Below, one piece after another: positions 1 through 7,633 of a DNA stretch of 11,338 nt. Under the pieces are notes generated by a model, which ran no database searches, was not told the origin of the DNA, and saw only the letters and a program-made list of their open reading frames with translations. Within the stretch, counting starts at the first letter, position 1; each line of letters opens with the position of its first letter. The stretch covers positions 1-11,338 of the forward strand of contig JASHWN010000033.1 in the NCBI GenBank assembly GCA_030044035.1, given 5' to 3'. This DNA is from Xanthobacteraceae bacterium (GTDB lineage: Bacteria > Pseudomonadota > Alphaproteobacteria > Rhizobiales > Xanthobacteraceae). The position numbers and the translations under genes are program-made.

Positions 1-1
1 C

Positions 2-295
2 TACGCGCTGTTCGGCGCCGTGCTGCTCGGCGGCCTCTATTTCAACAAGCCGCTGCTCGGCGTCGTGTTCGATTCGCTGTTCCATCTCACCGACGAAGGC
101 TGGCGCAAGCTGACCTGGCGCTGGGCGCTGTTCTTCTTCGCGCTCGCCGTGCTCAACGAGATCGTGTGGCGCACCGCCTCGACCAATACCTGGGTCGACT
201 TCAAGGTGTTCGGCGTGATGCCGCTGACCTTCCTGTTCGCCGCCCTGCAGGCGCCGCTGTTGAAGAAATTCGCGGTCGAGCCGGCGGCGGAATAA
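2..295 (+). CDS. yciB: Septation protein A / inner membrane protein YciB (IspZ), 3' part only
   Basis: This is the C-terminal 97 residues of a plus-strand gene whose start lies left of the window. The open frame runs from base 2 without a stop, and TAA is at 293-295. The protein shows the hydrophobic and aromatic pattern of YciB/IspZ: a segment [11 protein letters not shown], then [20 protein letters not shown], then [20 protein letters not shown] and [16 protein letters not shown]. The NE-x-VWR and W-V-x-FK motifs are characteristic of the family. Full-length members are about 180-200 residues with five or so membrane segments, so roughly half is present. YciB acts in the inner membrane and is linked to envelope and division functions; its biochemical activity is poorly defined. 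It converges on the ccm operon, with a palindromic repeat between them. In Rhizobiales this gene commonly lies between ftsY and ccmG, which fits the neighbour here. Confidence 0.88.
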   Translation, partial: YALFGAVLLGGLYFNKPLLGVVFDSLFHLTDEGWRKLTWRWALFFFALAVLNEIVWRTASTNTWVDFKVFGVMPLTFLFAALQAPLLKKFAVEPAAE

Positions 296-299
296 TTCT

Positions 300-422
300 C
301 GTCATTCCGGATCGCCGCGCAGCGGCGAGTCCGGAATCCATAACCACGATCAGAGCAGGACTTTCGCGGCCAGGGGTTATGGATTCCGGGTTCGCGGCCT
401 TCGGCCGCGCCCCGGAATGACG
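300..422. repeat. Nested palindromic intergenic repeat between convergent yciB and ccmG
   Basis: The 123-bp element is built as nested inverted repeats. The outer arms CGTCATTCCGG (300-310) and CCGGAATGACG (412-422) match perfectly over 11 bp. Inner arms CCGGAATCCATAACC (331-345) and GGTTATGGATTCCGG (375-389) match perfectly over 15 bp. Each half also carries its own hairpin: TCGCCGC/GCGGCGA (312-318 and 322-328) and CGCGGCC/GGCCGCG (393-399 and 403-409). It fills almost all of the 128-bp gap between the yciB and ccmG stop codons. From general knowledge, repeats with the CATTCCGG...CCGGAATCCATAACC signature are scattered in many copies through Bradyrhizobium-type genomes, much as REP/BIME elements are in enterics. 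It could fold in RNA from either strand and protect or end the converging transcripts; that role is inferred. No transposase is present. Confidence 0.85.
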
Positions 423-423
423 G

Positions 424-1104
424 CTACGACCCCGCCGCCAGCGCCTTTTCGATCTGCGGCAGCAGCGTCGAGGCGTAATTGTCGGGTGTGATCGGGCCGA
501 CCAGCTTATAGACGATGCGGCCGTCGCGGCCGACCACAAAAGTTTCCGGCACGCCGTAGACGCCCCATTCGATGGCGGCGCGGCCGTTCAGGTCGGCGCC
601 GGCGGCGGCGAACGGATCGCCGTAGCGGCCGAGAAAACGCCGGGCATTGTCGGGATCGTCCTTGTAGTTGATGCCGACGAGGCGCACGCGCCGGTCTTGC
701 GCCAATTGCAGGAGCAGCGGCGCCTCGTCGTGGCACGGCACGCACCACGACGCCCACACGTTCACCACGCTGACATTGCCCTTGAAGCTCGCGGCGTCGA
801 GCCCGGGAACGGGCGCGCCGTCGCGTTCAAGGCCGGCCACCGGCGGCAGGTCGGTTTGCGGCGCCTCATGGCCGATCAGCGCAGAGGGGATAAGCGAAGG
901 ATCACTCGACCTCAGTCCGGCAAAGAACACGACCGCGAGCGCGAGAAAAACTGCGAGTGGGATGAGGACGAGGATCTGGAGCACGCGCAGATTCGTGTTC
1001 GACTCCTTTCCGCGCTGCCTTGCCGCTCTGCTTTGCATCCAAAACGCAAGACCAAGTCCCATCAGAGCGGCAAGAGACCCCAAAAGTCCTCCCGTGCTAT
1101 GCAT
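424..1104 (-). CDS. ccmG: Cytochrome c maturation thioredoxin CcmG/DsbE (CycY), with unusual N-terminal extension
   Basis: CcmG is a membrane-anchored periplasmic thioredoxin that reduces apocytochrome c cysteines before heme ligation, normally taking electrons from CcdA/DsbD. From the ATG at 1104 the protein has 226 residues. It has a membrane anchor (about 41-64), the linker IPSALIGHEAPQTDLPP (72-88), the active site WASWCVPC (117-124, cysteines 121 and 124) and the cis-proline loop GVYGVPETF (P186). It is the last gene of the ccm operon, 80 nt after ccmD. The start is uncertain. Family members are about 180-200 residues, and the first 36 here form an extra hydrophobic stretch (5-24) followed by RAARQRGK, in DNA with rare codons (CTT, TTG, AGA, TCT). 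An ideal Shine-Dalgarno AAGGAG (1003-1008, minus strand) lies 6 nt before an ACG codon (994-996) that would give a normal 190-residue protein. The ATG at 1104 has only AGGGTG upstream. The function is secure; the start is not. Confidence 0.93.
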   Translation of the reverse strand: MHSTGGLLGSLAALMGLGLAFWMQSRAARQRGKESNTNLRVLQILVLIPLAVFLALAVVFFAGLRSSDPSLIPSALIGHEAPQTDLPPVAGLERDGAPVPGLDAASFKGNVSVVNVWASWCVPCHDEAPLLLQLAQDRRVRLVGINYKDDPDNARRFLGRYGDPFAAAGADLNGRAAIEWGVYGVPETFVVGRDGRIVYKLVGPITPDNYASTLLPQIEKALAAGS

Positions 1105-1184
1105 AATTCACCCTATAAAACCAAACTTTTCAGTCGCACCGACGCGGCACGACCAATAAGCTTGGTTCTCGCGCGGGGCGGCAG

Positions 1185-1388
1185 TCACACTTTCTCCTCC
1201 GCCTCTGCCATGGGCCGCTGCGGCCGCTCGACAGCGGAGCGACGCGTCACGCCGCGCATTTCGAGATCGGCGAGCGCGCGGCGCTGCGTGCGGAAGTCGA
1301 GCATCACCCAGGCGATCAATCCGGCAATCACCACGAACGCGGCCGCGTAGGCGCCGACGATGAAAGGCAGATGGTTGATCGCTTCCAT
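1185..1388 (-). CDS. ccmD: Heme exporter protein D, CcmD
   Basis: CcmD is a small single-span membrane protein that joins CcmABC and is needed to release holo-CcmE from the CcmABC complex. This 67-residue protein has one membrane segment (about 8-30, LPFIVGAYAAAFVVIAGLIA) containing the conserved tyrosine (Y14 in GAY). It is followed by the family's charged cytoplasmic tail DFRTQRRALADLEMRGVTRR (31-50), where the RRAL-x-x-LE-x-RG-x-TRRS pattern is typical of alphaproteobacterial CcmD. The length is normal. The start ATG at 1386-1388 lies 16 nt after the ccmC stop, with only a weak ribosome-binding site (GAG), which suggests coupling to ccmC. The C-terminal 15 residues are acidic and poorly conserved. 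Confidence 0.92.
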   Translation of the reverse strand: MEAINHLPFIVGAYAAAFVVIAGLIAWVMLDFRTQRRALADLEMRGVTRRSAVERPQRPMAEAEEKV

Positions 1389-1404
1389 GCTCAGCTCGCG
1401 GACT

Positions 1405-2133
1405 TCAGCTCGTGGCTTGCGCCTGCATCAGGCGCAGCGTGCGCACGCGCCGGCGCAAAATCTCATTGCGCATGGCGGCGATATGCAGCGTGACGAACAA
1501 CAACGTGAACGCTACCGCCATCACCAAGAGCGGCATCAGAATGGTCGGATAAATCGTCGAACCGCCGAGGCGAAACACCGAAGCGCCTTGATGCAGCGTA
1601 TTCCACCAATCGACCGAGAATTTGATGATCGGCAGGTCGACGGCGCCGACCAAGGTCAGGATCGCCGCAGCGCGCGCCGCGCGCGACGGGTCTTCCACCG
1701 TCCGCCACAGCGCGATGACGCCGAGATAGAGCAGGAACAGCACCAGCTCCGAGGTCAGGCGCGCATCCCAGACCCAGTAGGTGCCCCATTCGGGCCGGCC
1801 CCACAGCGACCCGGTGACGAGGCAAAGCAGCGTGAAGGCGGCGCCGATCGGCGCTGCGGCTTTCGCTGCGACGTCGGCCAGCGGATGGCGCCAGACCAGC
1901 GTGCCCAGCGCCGCGATGCTCATGATCCCCCACGCCAGCATGCCGAGCCAGGCCGACGGAACGTGGAGGAACATGATCTTGACGGTGGCGCCCTGCTGGT
2001 AATCGTCCGGAGCGCCCATGGCCTGGTTCAGCCCGAACGCGAACGCGATCACCGTTACGCCGCCGAGCCACGGCAAAGCGCGGTTGGCAAACTTCAGAAA
2101 GCGCGACGGGTTGGCAAGGTCGACGAGGCTCAT
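1405..2133 (-). CDS. ccmC: Heme exporter protein C, CcmC
   Basis: CcmC is the six-span inner membrane protein that binds heme at its periplasmic face and passes it to the chaperone CcmE. The 242-residue product carries the tryptophan-rich heme-handling motif WGTYWVWDARLTSEL (116-130). It also has both expected axial histidines: H57 in MFLHVPSAW and H181 in WWNTLHQG, equivalent to the two ligands known from E. coli CcmC. Hydrophobic segments fall at about 21-38, 52-80, 94-111, 128-144, 156-172 and 196-218. I chose the ATG at 2131-2133 (MSLVDLANPSRF), which matches the usual start of the family and has AGGTAG about 9 nt upstream. The frame is open further, to a TTG at 2194-2196, but those 21 residues do not look like CcmC. 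It lies 108 nt after ccmB, the widest gap within the operon. Confidence 0.95.
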   Translation of the reverse strand: MSLVDLANPSRFLKFANRALPWLGGVTVIAFAFGLNQAMGAPDDYQQGATVKIMFLHVPSAWLGMLAWGIMSIAALGTLVWRHPLADVAAKAAAPIGAAFTLLCLVTGSLWGRPEWGTYWVWDARLTSELVLFLLYLGVIALWRTVEDPSRAARAAAILTLVGAVDLPIIKFSVDWWNTLHQGASVFRLGGSTIYPTILMPLLVMAVAFTLLFVTLHIAAMRNEILRRRVRTLRLMQAQATS

Positions 2134-2230
2134 TGCGCAGCTACCTAGTCCAGGCGGGCATGGCGAGACAACGGCGGCGGGCCGCGGCGACTTCAATTTT
2201 GCATGACCTGCGCATCGGTATCGCTGCCTG

Positions 2231-2252
2231 CTACTCGATTTCTACTCGATTT
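2231..2252. repeat. 11-bp tandem duplication at the ccmB stop codon
   Basis: The unit CTACTCGATTT occurs twice in direct succession (2231-2241 and 2242-2252). On the minus strand this repeats the last codons and the TAG stop of ccmB, so a second TAG copy lies 11 nt past the first, in another frame. It looks like a simple replication-slippage duplication and does not change the CcmB protein. Confidence 0.8.
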
Positions 2253-2910
2253 CTTGCCGCAGCGCGGCCGCCGCAGCGAACGGGCCGACCACGAGGCTCG
2301 CCAGACTGAGCGCACAGAGGATCGTGAACGGCGTGCCGAACGGCGCGGCGCCGAGGAGCACCGCATTCGCCGCCGCGACGCCGAAAATCAGCACCGGCAC
2401 GGTCAGCGGCAGGACCAGCACGGCAAGCAGGAGCCCGCCGCGGCGCAGCGCAACCGCAATCGCGGCCCCGATCATGCCGATGAACGTCAGCGCCGGCGTG
2501 CCGACCAGGAGCGTCAGCACCAATCCGGCCTGCGCGGCGGCATCGAGATTGAGTAGGAGCCCGATCAACGGCGCCGCGACCACCAGTGGCAATCCAGTGG
2601 TCAGCCAGTGCGCAACGCCTTTGACCGCCACCACGAGTTCGAGCGGCGTCTTGCTCATGAGCAGAAGGTCGAGCGAGCCGTCCTCGTGATCGACGGCAAA
2701 CAGCCGGTCGAGCGCCAGCAAGCTGGCCAGCAGGGCCGCAAGCCACAGCACCGCGGGACCGATGCGCTTGAGGAGCGCGAGGTCCGGCCCGACCGCAAAC
2801 GGCACCAAAGTGACCACGACCAAAAAGAACAGCACGCCGATGAGCGCGCCGCCGCCGACGCGCACCGCAAGGCGCATGTCGCGAATGAGAAGTGCGCCGA
2901 GCGAGGTCAT
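2242..2910 (-). CDS. ccmB: Heme exporter protein B, CcmB (ABC transporter permease)
   Basis: CcmB is the membrane subunit that pairs with the ATPase CcmA; together they drive release of heme-loaded CcmE from CcmC. The product has 222 residues (E. coli CcmB has 220) with six hydrophobic segments, at about 21-41, 50-70, 95-120, 127-154, 158-183 and 194-217. The conserved cytoplasmic stretch [20 protein letters not shown] (71-90) is the family hallmark. The start at 2908-2910 is fixed by a 4-base ATGA overlap with the ccmA stop, which implies translational coupling. An open frame continues 8 codons upstream, but that overlaps ccmA without need. The stop codon region carries a small tandem duplication. 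Confidence 0.94.
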   Translation of the reverse strand: MTSLGALLIRDMRLAVRVGGGALIGVLFFLVVVTLVPFAVGPDLALLKRIGPAVLWLAALLASLLALDRLFAVDHEDGSLDLLLMSKTPLELVVAVKGVAHWLTTGLPLVVAAPLIGLLLNLDAAAQAGLVLTLLVGTPALTFIGMIGAAIAVALRRGGLLLAVLVLPLTVPVLIFGVAAANAVLLGAAPFGTPFTILCALSLASLVVGPFAAAAALRQEIE

Positions 2911-3569
2911 GACAGCTTGGTCTCCGCGCCCCATTGCTGCGAGGCAGAAGGCTGCGCCGACGCGCCGCCAACCTCGTCGAGGCGCAGCTCCCGCGTCGCC
3001 GGGAGGCCAAGCGGCCCATGGGTGGCGGCGAGAATAAGTCCGCCCTCGGCGAGATGCGCCCGCATCAGGCCGCCAAGCCGGTCCTGGGCGGCGGCGTCGA
3101 GCGTGCTCATCGGCTCGTCGAGCAGCCAGATCGGCCGCTTGACGGCGACGAGCCGGGCGATCGACAGCCGGCGGCGCTGACCGGCCGAGAGATAGGCGGC
3201 CGGCAGATCGGCCAACGAATCAAGCCCGACCGCCGCCAAGGCGGCGGCGATATCGGCCGCCTTGCGGCCGAGAAAACCGGCCCAGAATTTGAGGTTTTCG
3301 GCGACCGAGAGCGACGGTTTGAGCGCGTCCTGGTGGCCGAGATAATGGGCCTGCTCGGCGATGGTCAGCTCCGGGTCGCAGCCTTCCAGCGTCAGGCTGC
3401 CCTGGGCGACACGGACCAGGCCGACCACGGTGCGCAGCAGTGACGATTTCCCGGCGCCATTGCGGCCGGTAACGGCCAAAACCTCGCCCGCGGCGACCGC
3501 AAAGCTGACGCCGGCAAACACCTCGCGTCCGCCGCGATGGCAGGCCAGATTCGACGCCGATAGCCGCAT
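2907..3569 (-). CDS. ccmA: Heme exporter ATP-binding protein A, CcmA
   Basis: CcmA is the cytoplasmic ABC ATPase of the CcmABCD complex; its ATP hydrolysis frees holo-CcmE from CcmC. The 220-residue protein has every catalytic element: Walker A GRNGAGKS (35-42), Q-loop glutamine Q80 in [10 protein letters not shown], signature LSAGQRRR (127-134), Walker B IWLLDEP (147-153) and the switch histidine H184 in AATHG. The YLGHQ-x-x-LKP-x-LSVAENL segment (76-93) is characteristic of CcmA rather than a generic ABC ATPase. The start at 3567-3569 ([10 protein letters not shown]) follows the best Shine-Dalgarno in the operon. Further in-frame ATGs upstream (up to 3650) would add 27 residues unlike the family and were not used. 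As first gene of ccmABCDG it probably sets transcription of the whole operon from the divergent region shared with acnA. Confidence 0.95.
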   Translation of the reverse strand: MRLSASNLACHRGGREVFAGVSFAVAAGEVLAVTGRNGAGKSSLLRTVVGLVRVAQGSLTLEGCDPELTIAEQAHYLGHQDALKPSLSVAENLKFWAGFLGRKAADIAAALAAVGLDSLADLPAAYLSAGQRRRLSIARLVAVKRPIWLLDEPMSTLDAAAQDRLGGLMRAHLAEGGLILAATHGPLGLPATRELRLDEVGGASAQPSASQQWGAETKLS

Positions 3570-3827
3570 CAAGCTCACCTCCGGCGCAATGGGCGCGCGG
3601 CTCATCCGCATATACCGGCTATTCGTTGCTGATCTGGCACATTTGGGCAAAAGACCTTATAAGCCACTTGTTGCTCGCGGCCTCCTGATCGGGCCTGCCG
3701 TATTCGTCTCCCGCCGTTTTTTCCCCGCCTGCGGGGCCGGGCAGGGAGCGGGCGGCGGCGACCGTTCCGGCAATCAATGACCTGCGATTTGCTCCGGTGC
3801 CCGACCGTGGCGGATGGGAAGAAACAC
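3570..3827. promoter_or_regulatory. Divergent intergenic region between ccmA and acnA
   Basis: This 258-bp region must hold the promoters for both the ccmABCDG operon (leftward) and acnA (rightward). Visible elements are a perfect 8-bp palindrome CTTATAAG (3656-3663), a TATATG-like hexamer on the minus strand (about 3609-3614) that could be a -10 for ccmA, and a hairpin CCCCGC/GCGGGG (3723-3736) preceded by six T (3717-3722). I could not find a -35/-10 pair with good spacing on either strand. I saw no recognisable FNR (TTGAT-N4-ATCAA) or Irr-type box. Just upstream of the acnA start, GGGAAG (3816-3821) is a reasonable ribosome-binding site 6 nt from the ATG at 3828. Confidence 0.55.
3575..3582 (-). 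promoter_or_regulatory. Strong ribosome-binding site deciding the ccmA start
   Basis: Read on the minus strand this is GGAGGTGA, an 8-base match to the anti-Shine-Dalgarno of 16S rRNA, followed by 5 nt (GCTTG) and the ATG at 3569. The in-frame ATG codons upstream lack comparable sites, so this fixes the CcmA start. Confidence 0.85.
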
Positions 3828-6533
3828 ATGAATTCGCTCGACAGTTTCAAGTGCCTGCGGCCGCTCAAGGTGGGCTCCAAGACATACGCCTATTACAGCC
3901 TTCCGGCGGCCGAGAAGAACGGGCTCAAAGGGATTTCACGGCTGCCGTTCTCGCTCAAGGTCTTGCTGGAAAACCTGCTGCGCAATGAAGACGGCCGCTC
4001 GGTCACCAAGGAAGACATCCAGGCCGTCGCGCAGTGGCTCAAGAACAAGACCTCCGACCGCGAGCTGGCATTCCGGCCGGCGCGCGTGCTGATGCAGGAC
4101 TTCACCGGCGTGCCCGCCGTGGTCGACCTCGCCGCCATGCGCGACGCGATGGAGCATCTCGGCGGCGATCCGACAAAAATCAACCCGCTGGTGCCGGTGG
4201 ATCTCGTCATCGACCACTCGGTGGCGGTGAACTTCTTTGCCCAGCGCGACGCGTTCAAGCGCAATGTCGAGGAGGAATACAAGCAGAACCAGGAGCGCTA
4301 CCGGTTCCTCAAATGGGCGCAGAGCTCGTTTAAGAATTTCCGCGTGGTGCCGCCCGGCACCGGCATCTGCCATCAGGTCAACCTCGAATATTTGGCGCGC
4401 ACGGTGTGGAACTCGCCGGCCAAGATCACGCTCCCCGACAAGTCGGTGGCGAGCGAGCTGGCCTATCCGGACACGCTGGTCGGCACCGATTCGCACACCA
4501 CGATGGTGAACGGCCTCTCGGTGCTCGGCTGGGGCGTCGGCGGCATCGAGGCCGAAGCCGCCATGCTCGGCCAGCCCTATTCGATGCTGCTGCCGGAAGT
4601 GATCGGCGTGCGTTTGAACGGCAAGCTCAAGGAGGGCATGACCGCGACCGACCTGGTCCTCACCGTCACCCAGCTGCTGCGCAAGCGCGGCGTGGTCGGC
4701 AAATTCGTCGAATATTTCGGCCCCGGCCTCGCCGGCCTGACCATCGCCGACCGCGCCACGCTCGGCAACATGTCGCCCGAATACGGCGCGACCTGCGGCT
4801 TCTTCCCGATCGATGACGACACCATCCGCTATCTGCGCGACACCGGACGGCCGGAGAGCTTGATCGCGCTGGTCATCGCCTACGCCAAGGCGCAGGGCCT
4901 CTACCGCACCAAGAACACGCCGGACCCGGTATTCACCGACGTGCTCAAGCTCGAATTGTCGTCGATCGAGCCGTCGCTCGCCGGGCCGAAGCGGCCGCAG
5001 GACCGCATCGCGCTCAAGGAGGTGAAAAGCGGCTTCGCCCAGGCCATGGACAGGGAGTTCGACAAGTCCGGCGAGATGGACAAGCGCGTTCCGGTCGACG
5101 GCCGCAATTTCACGCTGGGCAACGGCGACGTGGTGATCGCCGCGATCACGTCGTGCACCAACACCTCGAACCCGAGCGTGATGATCGGCGCCGGCCTGCT
5201 GGCAAAAAAAGCGGTCGAGAAGGGCTTGACCGTCAAGCCGTGGGTCAAGACCTCGCTCGCGCCCGGCTCGCAAGTGGTCGAGGAGTATTATCAAAAATCC
5301 GGCTTGCAGAAATCGCTCGACGCGCTCGGCTTCAATCTGGTCGGCTTCGGCTGCACCACCTGCATCGGCAATTCCGGCCCGCTGCCGGAGGAAATATCGG
5401 AAGCAGTCAACAAGCACGACCTGGTCGCCGCGGCGGTGCTGTCCGGCAACCGCAATTTCGAAGGCCGGGTCAATGCCGACGTGCGCGCCAATTATCTGGC
5501 CTCGCCGCCGCTGGTCGTCGCTTACGCGCTGGCCGGCTCGATGCAGGTCGATGTCGCCAAGGCGCCGCTCGGCACCGACCAGAAGGGCCACAAAGTCTAT
5601 TTGCGCGACATCTGGCCGACCAGCCGCGAGATCGCCTCGGTCATGCGCAAGAGCATCAACAAACAGATGTTCATCCGCAAATACGGCGACGTGTTCAAGG
5701 GCGACGCCAATTGGCGCAAGATCGCGGTGAAGGGCGGCCTGACGTTCAAGTGGGACGAGCGCTCCACCTATGTGCAGAACCCGCCGTATTTCGCGGACAT
5801 GCCGAAGCGCAGCCAGCCGATCGAGGACATCGTCGACGCGCGCGTCCTCGGCCTGTTCCTCGACTCGATCACGACCGACCACATCTCGCCGGCCGGATCG
5901 ATCAAGGAAGAGAGCCCGGCCGGCGAGTACTTGCGCGATCATCAGGTGCGGCCGCGCGACTTCAACCAATACGGCACGCGGCGCGGCAATCACGAAGTGA
6001 TGGTGCGCGGCACGTTCGCCAATATCCGCATCAAAAATCAGATGGTGCCGGGCGTCGAGGGCGGTTACACCATCCATTATCCGTCGCGCCAGCGCATGAC
6101 GATCTACGACGCGGCCATGCGCTACAAGACCGAGGGCGTGCCGCTGGTGGTGTTCGCCGGCAAGGAATACGGCACCGGCTCGTCGCGCGACTGGGCCGCC
6201 AAGGGCGCGGCGCTGCTCGGCGTCCGCGCCGTCATCGCGCAGTCGTTCGAGCGCATCCACCGCTCCAACCTGGTCGGCATGGGCGTGGTGCCGCTGGTGT
6301 TCGAAGAGGGCACCTCGTGGCAAACGCTCGGGCTCAAGGGCGACGAGCAGGTCACGATTCGCGGCCTGCACGGCGACCTCAAGCCGCATCAGCGCTTGTT
6401 TGCAGAAATCGTCGCCGCCGACGGCGGGCTCAAGCGCGTGCCGCTGATCTGCCGGATCGATACGGTGGATGAGTTGGACTATTACAAGAACGGCGGCATT
6501 CTGCAGTACGTGCTGCGCCATCTCGCCGCCTGA
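3828..6533 (+). CDS. acnA: Aconitate hydratase A (aconitase, AcnA)
   Basis: AcnA is the cytoplasmic [4Fe-4S] enzyme that interconverts citrate and isocitrate in the TCA cycle. The 901-residue protein is full length for the AcnA/IRP1 type. The three cluster cysteines are C443 ([12 protein letters not shown]) and C509 and C512 ([12 protein letters not shown]), spaced 66 and 3 residues apart as in E. coli AcnA. Substrate-binding motifs are also present: [12 protein letters not shown] (219-230), [11 protein letters not shown] (537-547), and in the C-terminal swivel domain [16 protein letters not shown] (778-793) and [10 protein letters not shown] (806-815). The start [15 protein letters not shown] at 3828 matches the usual alphaproteobacterial N-terminus and has GGGAAG 6 nt upstream. 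An in-frame ATG at 3777 would add 17 unrelated residues. In Bradyrhizobium japonicum acnA also lies beside the cytochrome c biogenesis (cyc/ccm) genes. No clear intrinsic terminator follows the gene. Confidence 0.98.
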   Translation: MNSLDSFKCLRPLKVGSKTYAYYSLPAAEKNGLKGISRLPFSLKVLLENLLRNEDGRSVTKEDIQAVAQWLKNKTSDRELAFRPARVLMQDFTGVPAVVDLAAMRDAMEHLGGDPTKINPLVPVDLVIDHSVAVNFFAQRDAFKRNVEEEYKQNQERYRFLKWAQSSFKNFRVVPPGTGICHQVNLEYLARTVWNSPAKITLPDKSVASELAYPDTLVGTDSHTTMVNGLSVLGWGVGGIEAEAAMLGQPYSMLLPEVIGVRLNGKLKEGMTATDLVLTVTQLLRKRGVVGKFVEYFGPGLAGLTIADRATLGNMSPEYGATCGFFPIDDDTIRYLRDTGRPESLIALVIAYAKAQGLYRTKNTPDPVFTDVLKLELSSIEPSLAGPKRPQDRIALKEVKSGFAQAMDREFDKSGEMDKRVPVDGRNFTLGNGDVVIAAITSCTNTSNPSVMIGAGLLAKKAVEKGLTVKPWVKTSLAPGSQVVEEYYQKSGLQKSLDALGFNLVGFGCTTCIGNSGPLPEEISEAVNKHDLVAAAVLSGNRNFEGRVNADVRANYLASPPLVVAYALAGSMQVDVAKAPLGTDQKGHKVYLRDIWPTSREIASVMRKSINKQMFIRKYGDVFKGDANWRKIAVKGGLTFKWDERSTYVQNPPYFADMPKRSQPIEDIVDARVLGLFLDSITTDHISPAGSIKEESPAGEYLRDHQVRPRDFNQYGTRRGNHEVMVRGTFANIRIKNQMVPGVEGGYTIHYPSRQRMTIYDAAMRYKTEGVPLVVFAGKEYGTGSSRDWAAKGAALLGVRAVIAQSFERIHRSNLVGMGVVPLVFEEGTSWQTLGLKGDEQVTIRGLHGDLKPHQRLFAEIVAADGGLKRVPLICRIDTVDELDYYKNGGILQYVLRHLAA

Positions 6534-6686
6534 GGCGTTCGCCGGTCCCCAAGCTCTGCGTGCCAGTCATGGCTTCACTGCGAATTGAGTGGCATGCGAG
6601 CGGCTTCCGCGTTATCGATGCTCCGGTCACGAGACTGTCACGGAAACGGCCGGTTTGCCGAGTGGCTAGCGGGGGTGGAGTCTGGA

Positions 6687-7481
6687 ATGCAGCGTCGCCG
6701 CCTCGCCTCGGCATCATTGGTCGTTACCCTTCTGTTGTTTGCGAGCTACGGCGTCGCGGCAGCGGCGCCGCGGGCCCTGCTCGAGCTTTTTACCAGCCAG
6801 GGCTGTTCGTCATGCCCGCCGGCCGACAAGCTGCTCGGCGAATTAGCCGCCGATTCCTCGATCGTCGGGCTGAGCCTGCCGATCGACATGTGGGACTATC
6901 TCGGCTGGAAGGATACGCTGGCGCTGCCGGGACATTCGATCCGGCAACGCGCCTACGCGCGGCAGCGCGGCGACCGCCAAGTCTACACGCCGCAGATGGT
7001 CGTCAACGGCACCACGCATGTGGTCGGCAGCGATCGCGCGGCGATCGAACGCGCCATCGCCGAGACCGACCGCAACTCCGAGATCATGACGGTTCCCGTG
7101 CTGCTGTCGACCGCGAGCGGCAATCTGACCGTCACGCTTAAGCCGGAGCCCGCCGCGCCAGCCGAACCGGTTGACGCCGAAGTTTGGCTTTGCCCGCTGC
7201 TCAGCGCCGTGGCGGTCGCCATCGGCCGCGGCGAAAACAGCGGGCGAACCGTCACCTACCACAATGTGGTACGCGCCTGGCGCAGGCTCGGCGGCTATAG
7301 CGGCGGTGAATCGACGTGGAGCGTACCGCTGTCGCAGATCGAGGACGGCCATGTCGATGCCGCGGCCGTCATCGTGCAGAAAGGGACGCGCGAGAAGCCG
7401 GGAGCGGTGCTGGGCGCGGCGCTGCTGCCGATCGGAAGCCACATCAGTGACGACATGCAAAGGACGAGCAACGTCCGCTGA
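6687..7481 (+). CDS. Secreted thioredoxin-like protein of the DUF1223 family
   Basis: DUF1223 proteins have a thioredoxin-like fold and are common in alphaproteobacteria; I know of no firm function. The 264-residue product begins with a Sec signal peptide (MQRRR, hydrophobic 9-24, likely cleavage near the AAAA at 24-27), so it is exported to the periplasm. Right after it comes the family motif LLELFTSQGCSSCPPADKLL (31-50) with a CSSC redox pair (C40, C43). Then follow IDMWDYLGWKD (66-76) and YTPQMVVNG (100-108), whose threonine-proline resembles the thioredoxin cis-Pro loop. The C-terminal half (about 134-258) is beta-rich and carries no motif I recognise. The start at 6687 has GGAG 6 nt upstream; longer starts (to 6585) would bury the signal peptide. 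It lies 153 nt after acnA on the same strand, so it may be read with acnA or from its own promoter. A role in periplasmic thiol chemistry is inferred from the CxxC motif. Confidence 0.88.
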   Translation: MQRRRLASASLVVTLLLFASYGVAAAAPRALLELFTSQGCSSCPPADKLLGELAADSSIVGLSLPIDMWDYLGWKDTLALPGHSIRQRAYARQRGDRQVYTPQMVVNGTTHVVGSDRAAIERAIAETDRNSEIMTVPVLLSTASGNLTVTLKPEPAAPAEPVDAEVWLCPLLSAVAVAIGRGENSGRTVTYHNVVRAWRRLGGYSGGESTWSVPLSQIEDGHVDAAAVIVQKGTREKPGAVLGAALLPIGSHISDDMQRTSNVR

Positions 7482-7604
7482 GCGGCGCTTGGCCCTCCCT
7501 TCGTTTTCGCTATTTGCTTGAAACATAATCGATCCGGCTGACGCATTCGCGACGGCGGCGGCCGGCTTTCCGTCCGTCATCCATCCAATCCCGTCCGTGA
7601 TCCG

Positions 7605-7633
7605 AAAAGAAAAAAGGCCGGCGGGTGCCGGCC
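7605..7633 (-). terminator. Rho-independent terminator, minus strand
   Basis: On the minus strand a perfect 7-bp GC stem GGCCGGC/GCCGGCC (7627-7633 and 7616-7622, 4-nt loop) is followed directly by TTTTTTCTTTT (7605-7615). On the plus strand no T run follows, so it works in one direction only. No minus-strand protein gene lies upstream before the convergent GNAT gene, which is why I read it as the end of an RNA gene. It also lies across the end of any readthrough from DUF1223. Confidence 0.85.

Noticed and set aside
1360..2148. Plus-strand open frame of 262 codons opposite ccmC.
   Set aside because: Arginine- and glutamine-rich shadow frame of a conserved membrane protein gene; no ribosome-binding site or recognisable domain.
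2134..2196. Longer CcmC beginning at a TTG codon (2194-2196).
   Set aside because: The 21 extra residues (MKSPRPAAVV...) are unlike CcmC, whose conserved start MSLVDLANP coincides with the ATG at 2133 and a ribosome-binding site.
3635..3649. Sigma-54-like TGGCAC...GGGCA on the plus strand.
   Set aside because: The spacing between the GG and GC elements is one base short and the TTGC part is poor, so it does not meet the -24/-12 consensus.
3717..3736. Hairpin CCCCGC/GCGGGG with a run of six T, resembling a terminator.
   Set aside because: The T run precedes the stem on the plus strand and becomes an A run after it on the minus strand, so it cannot act as an intrinsic terminator in either direction.
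3936..6521. Long minus-strand open frame of 861 codons opposite acnA.
   Set aside because: It is antisense to an unmistakable full-length aconitase. Its product is rich in R, H, A, D and V with no domain pattern, as expected for a high-GC shadow frame.
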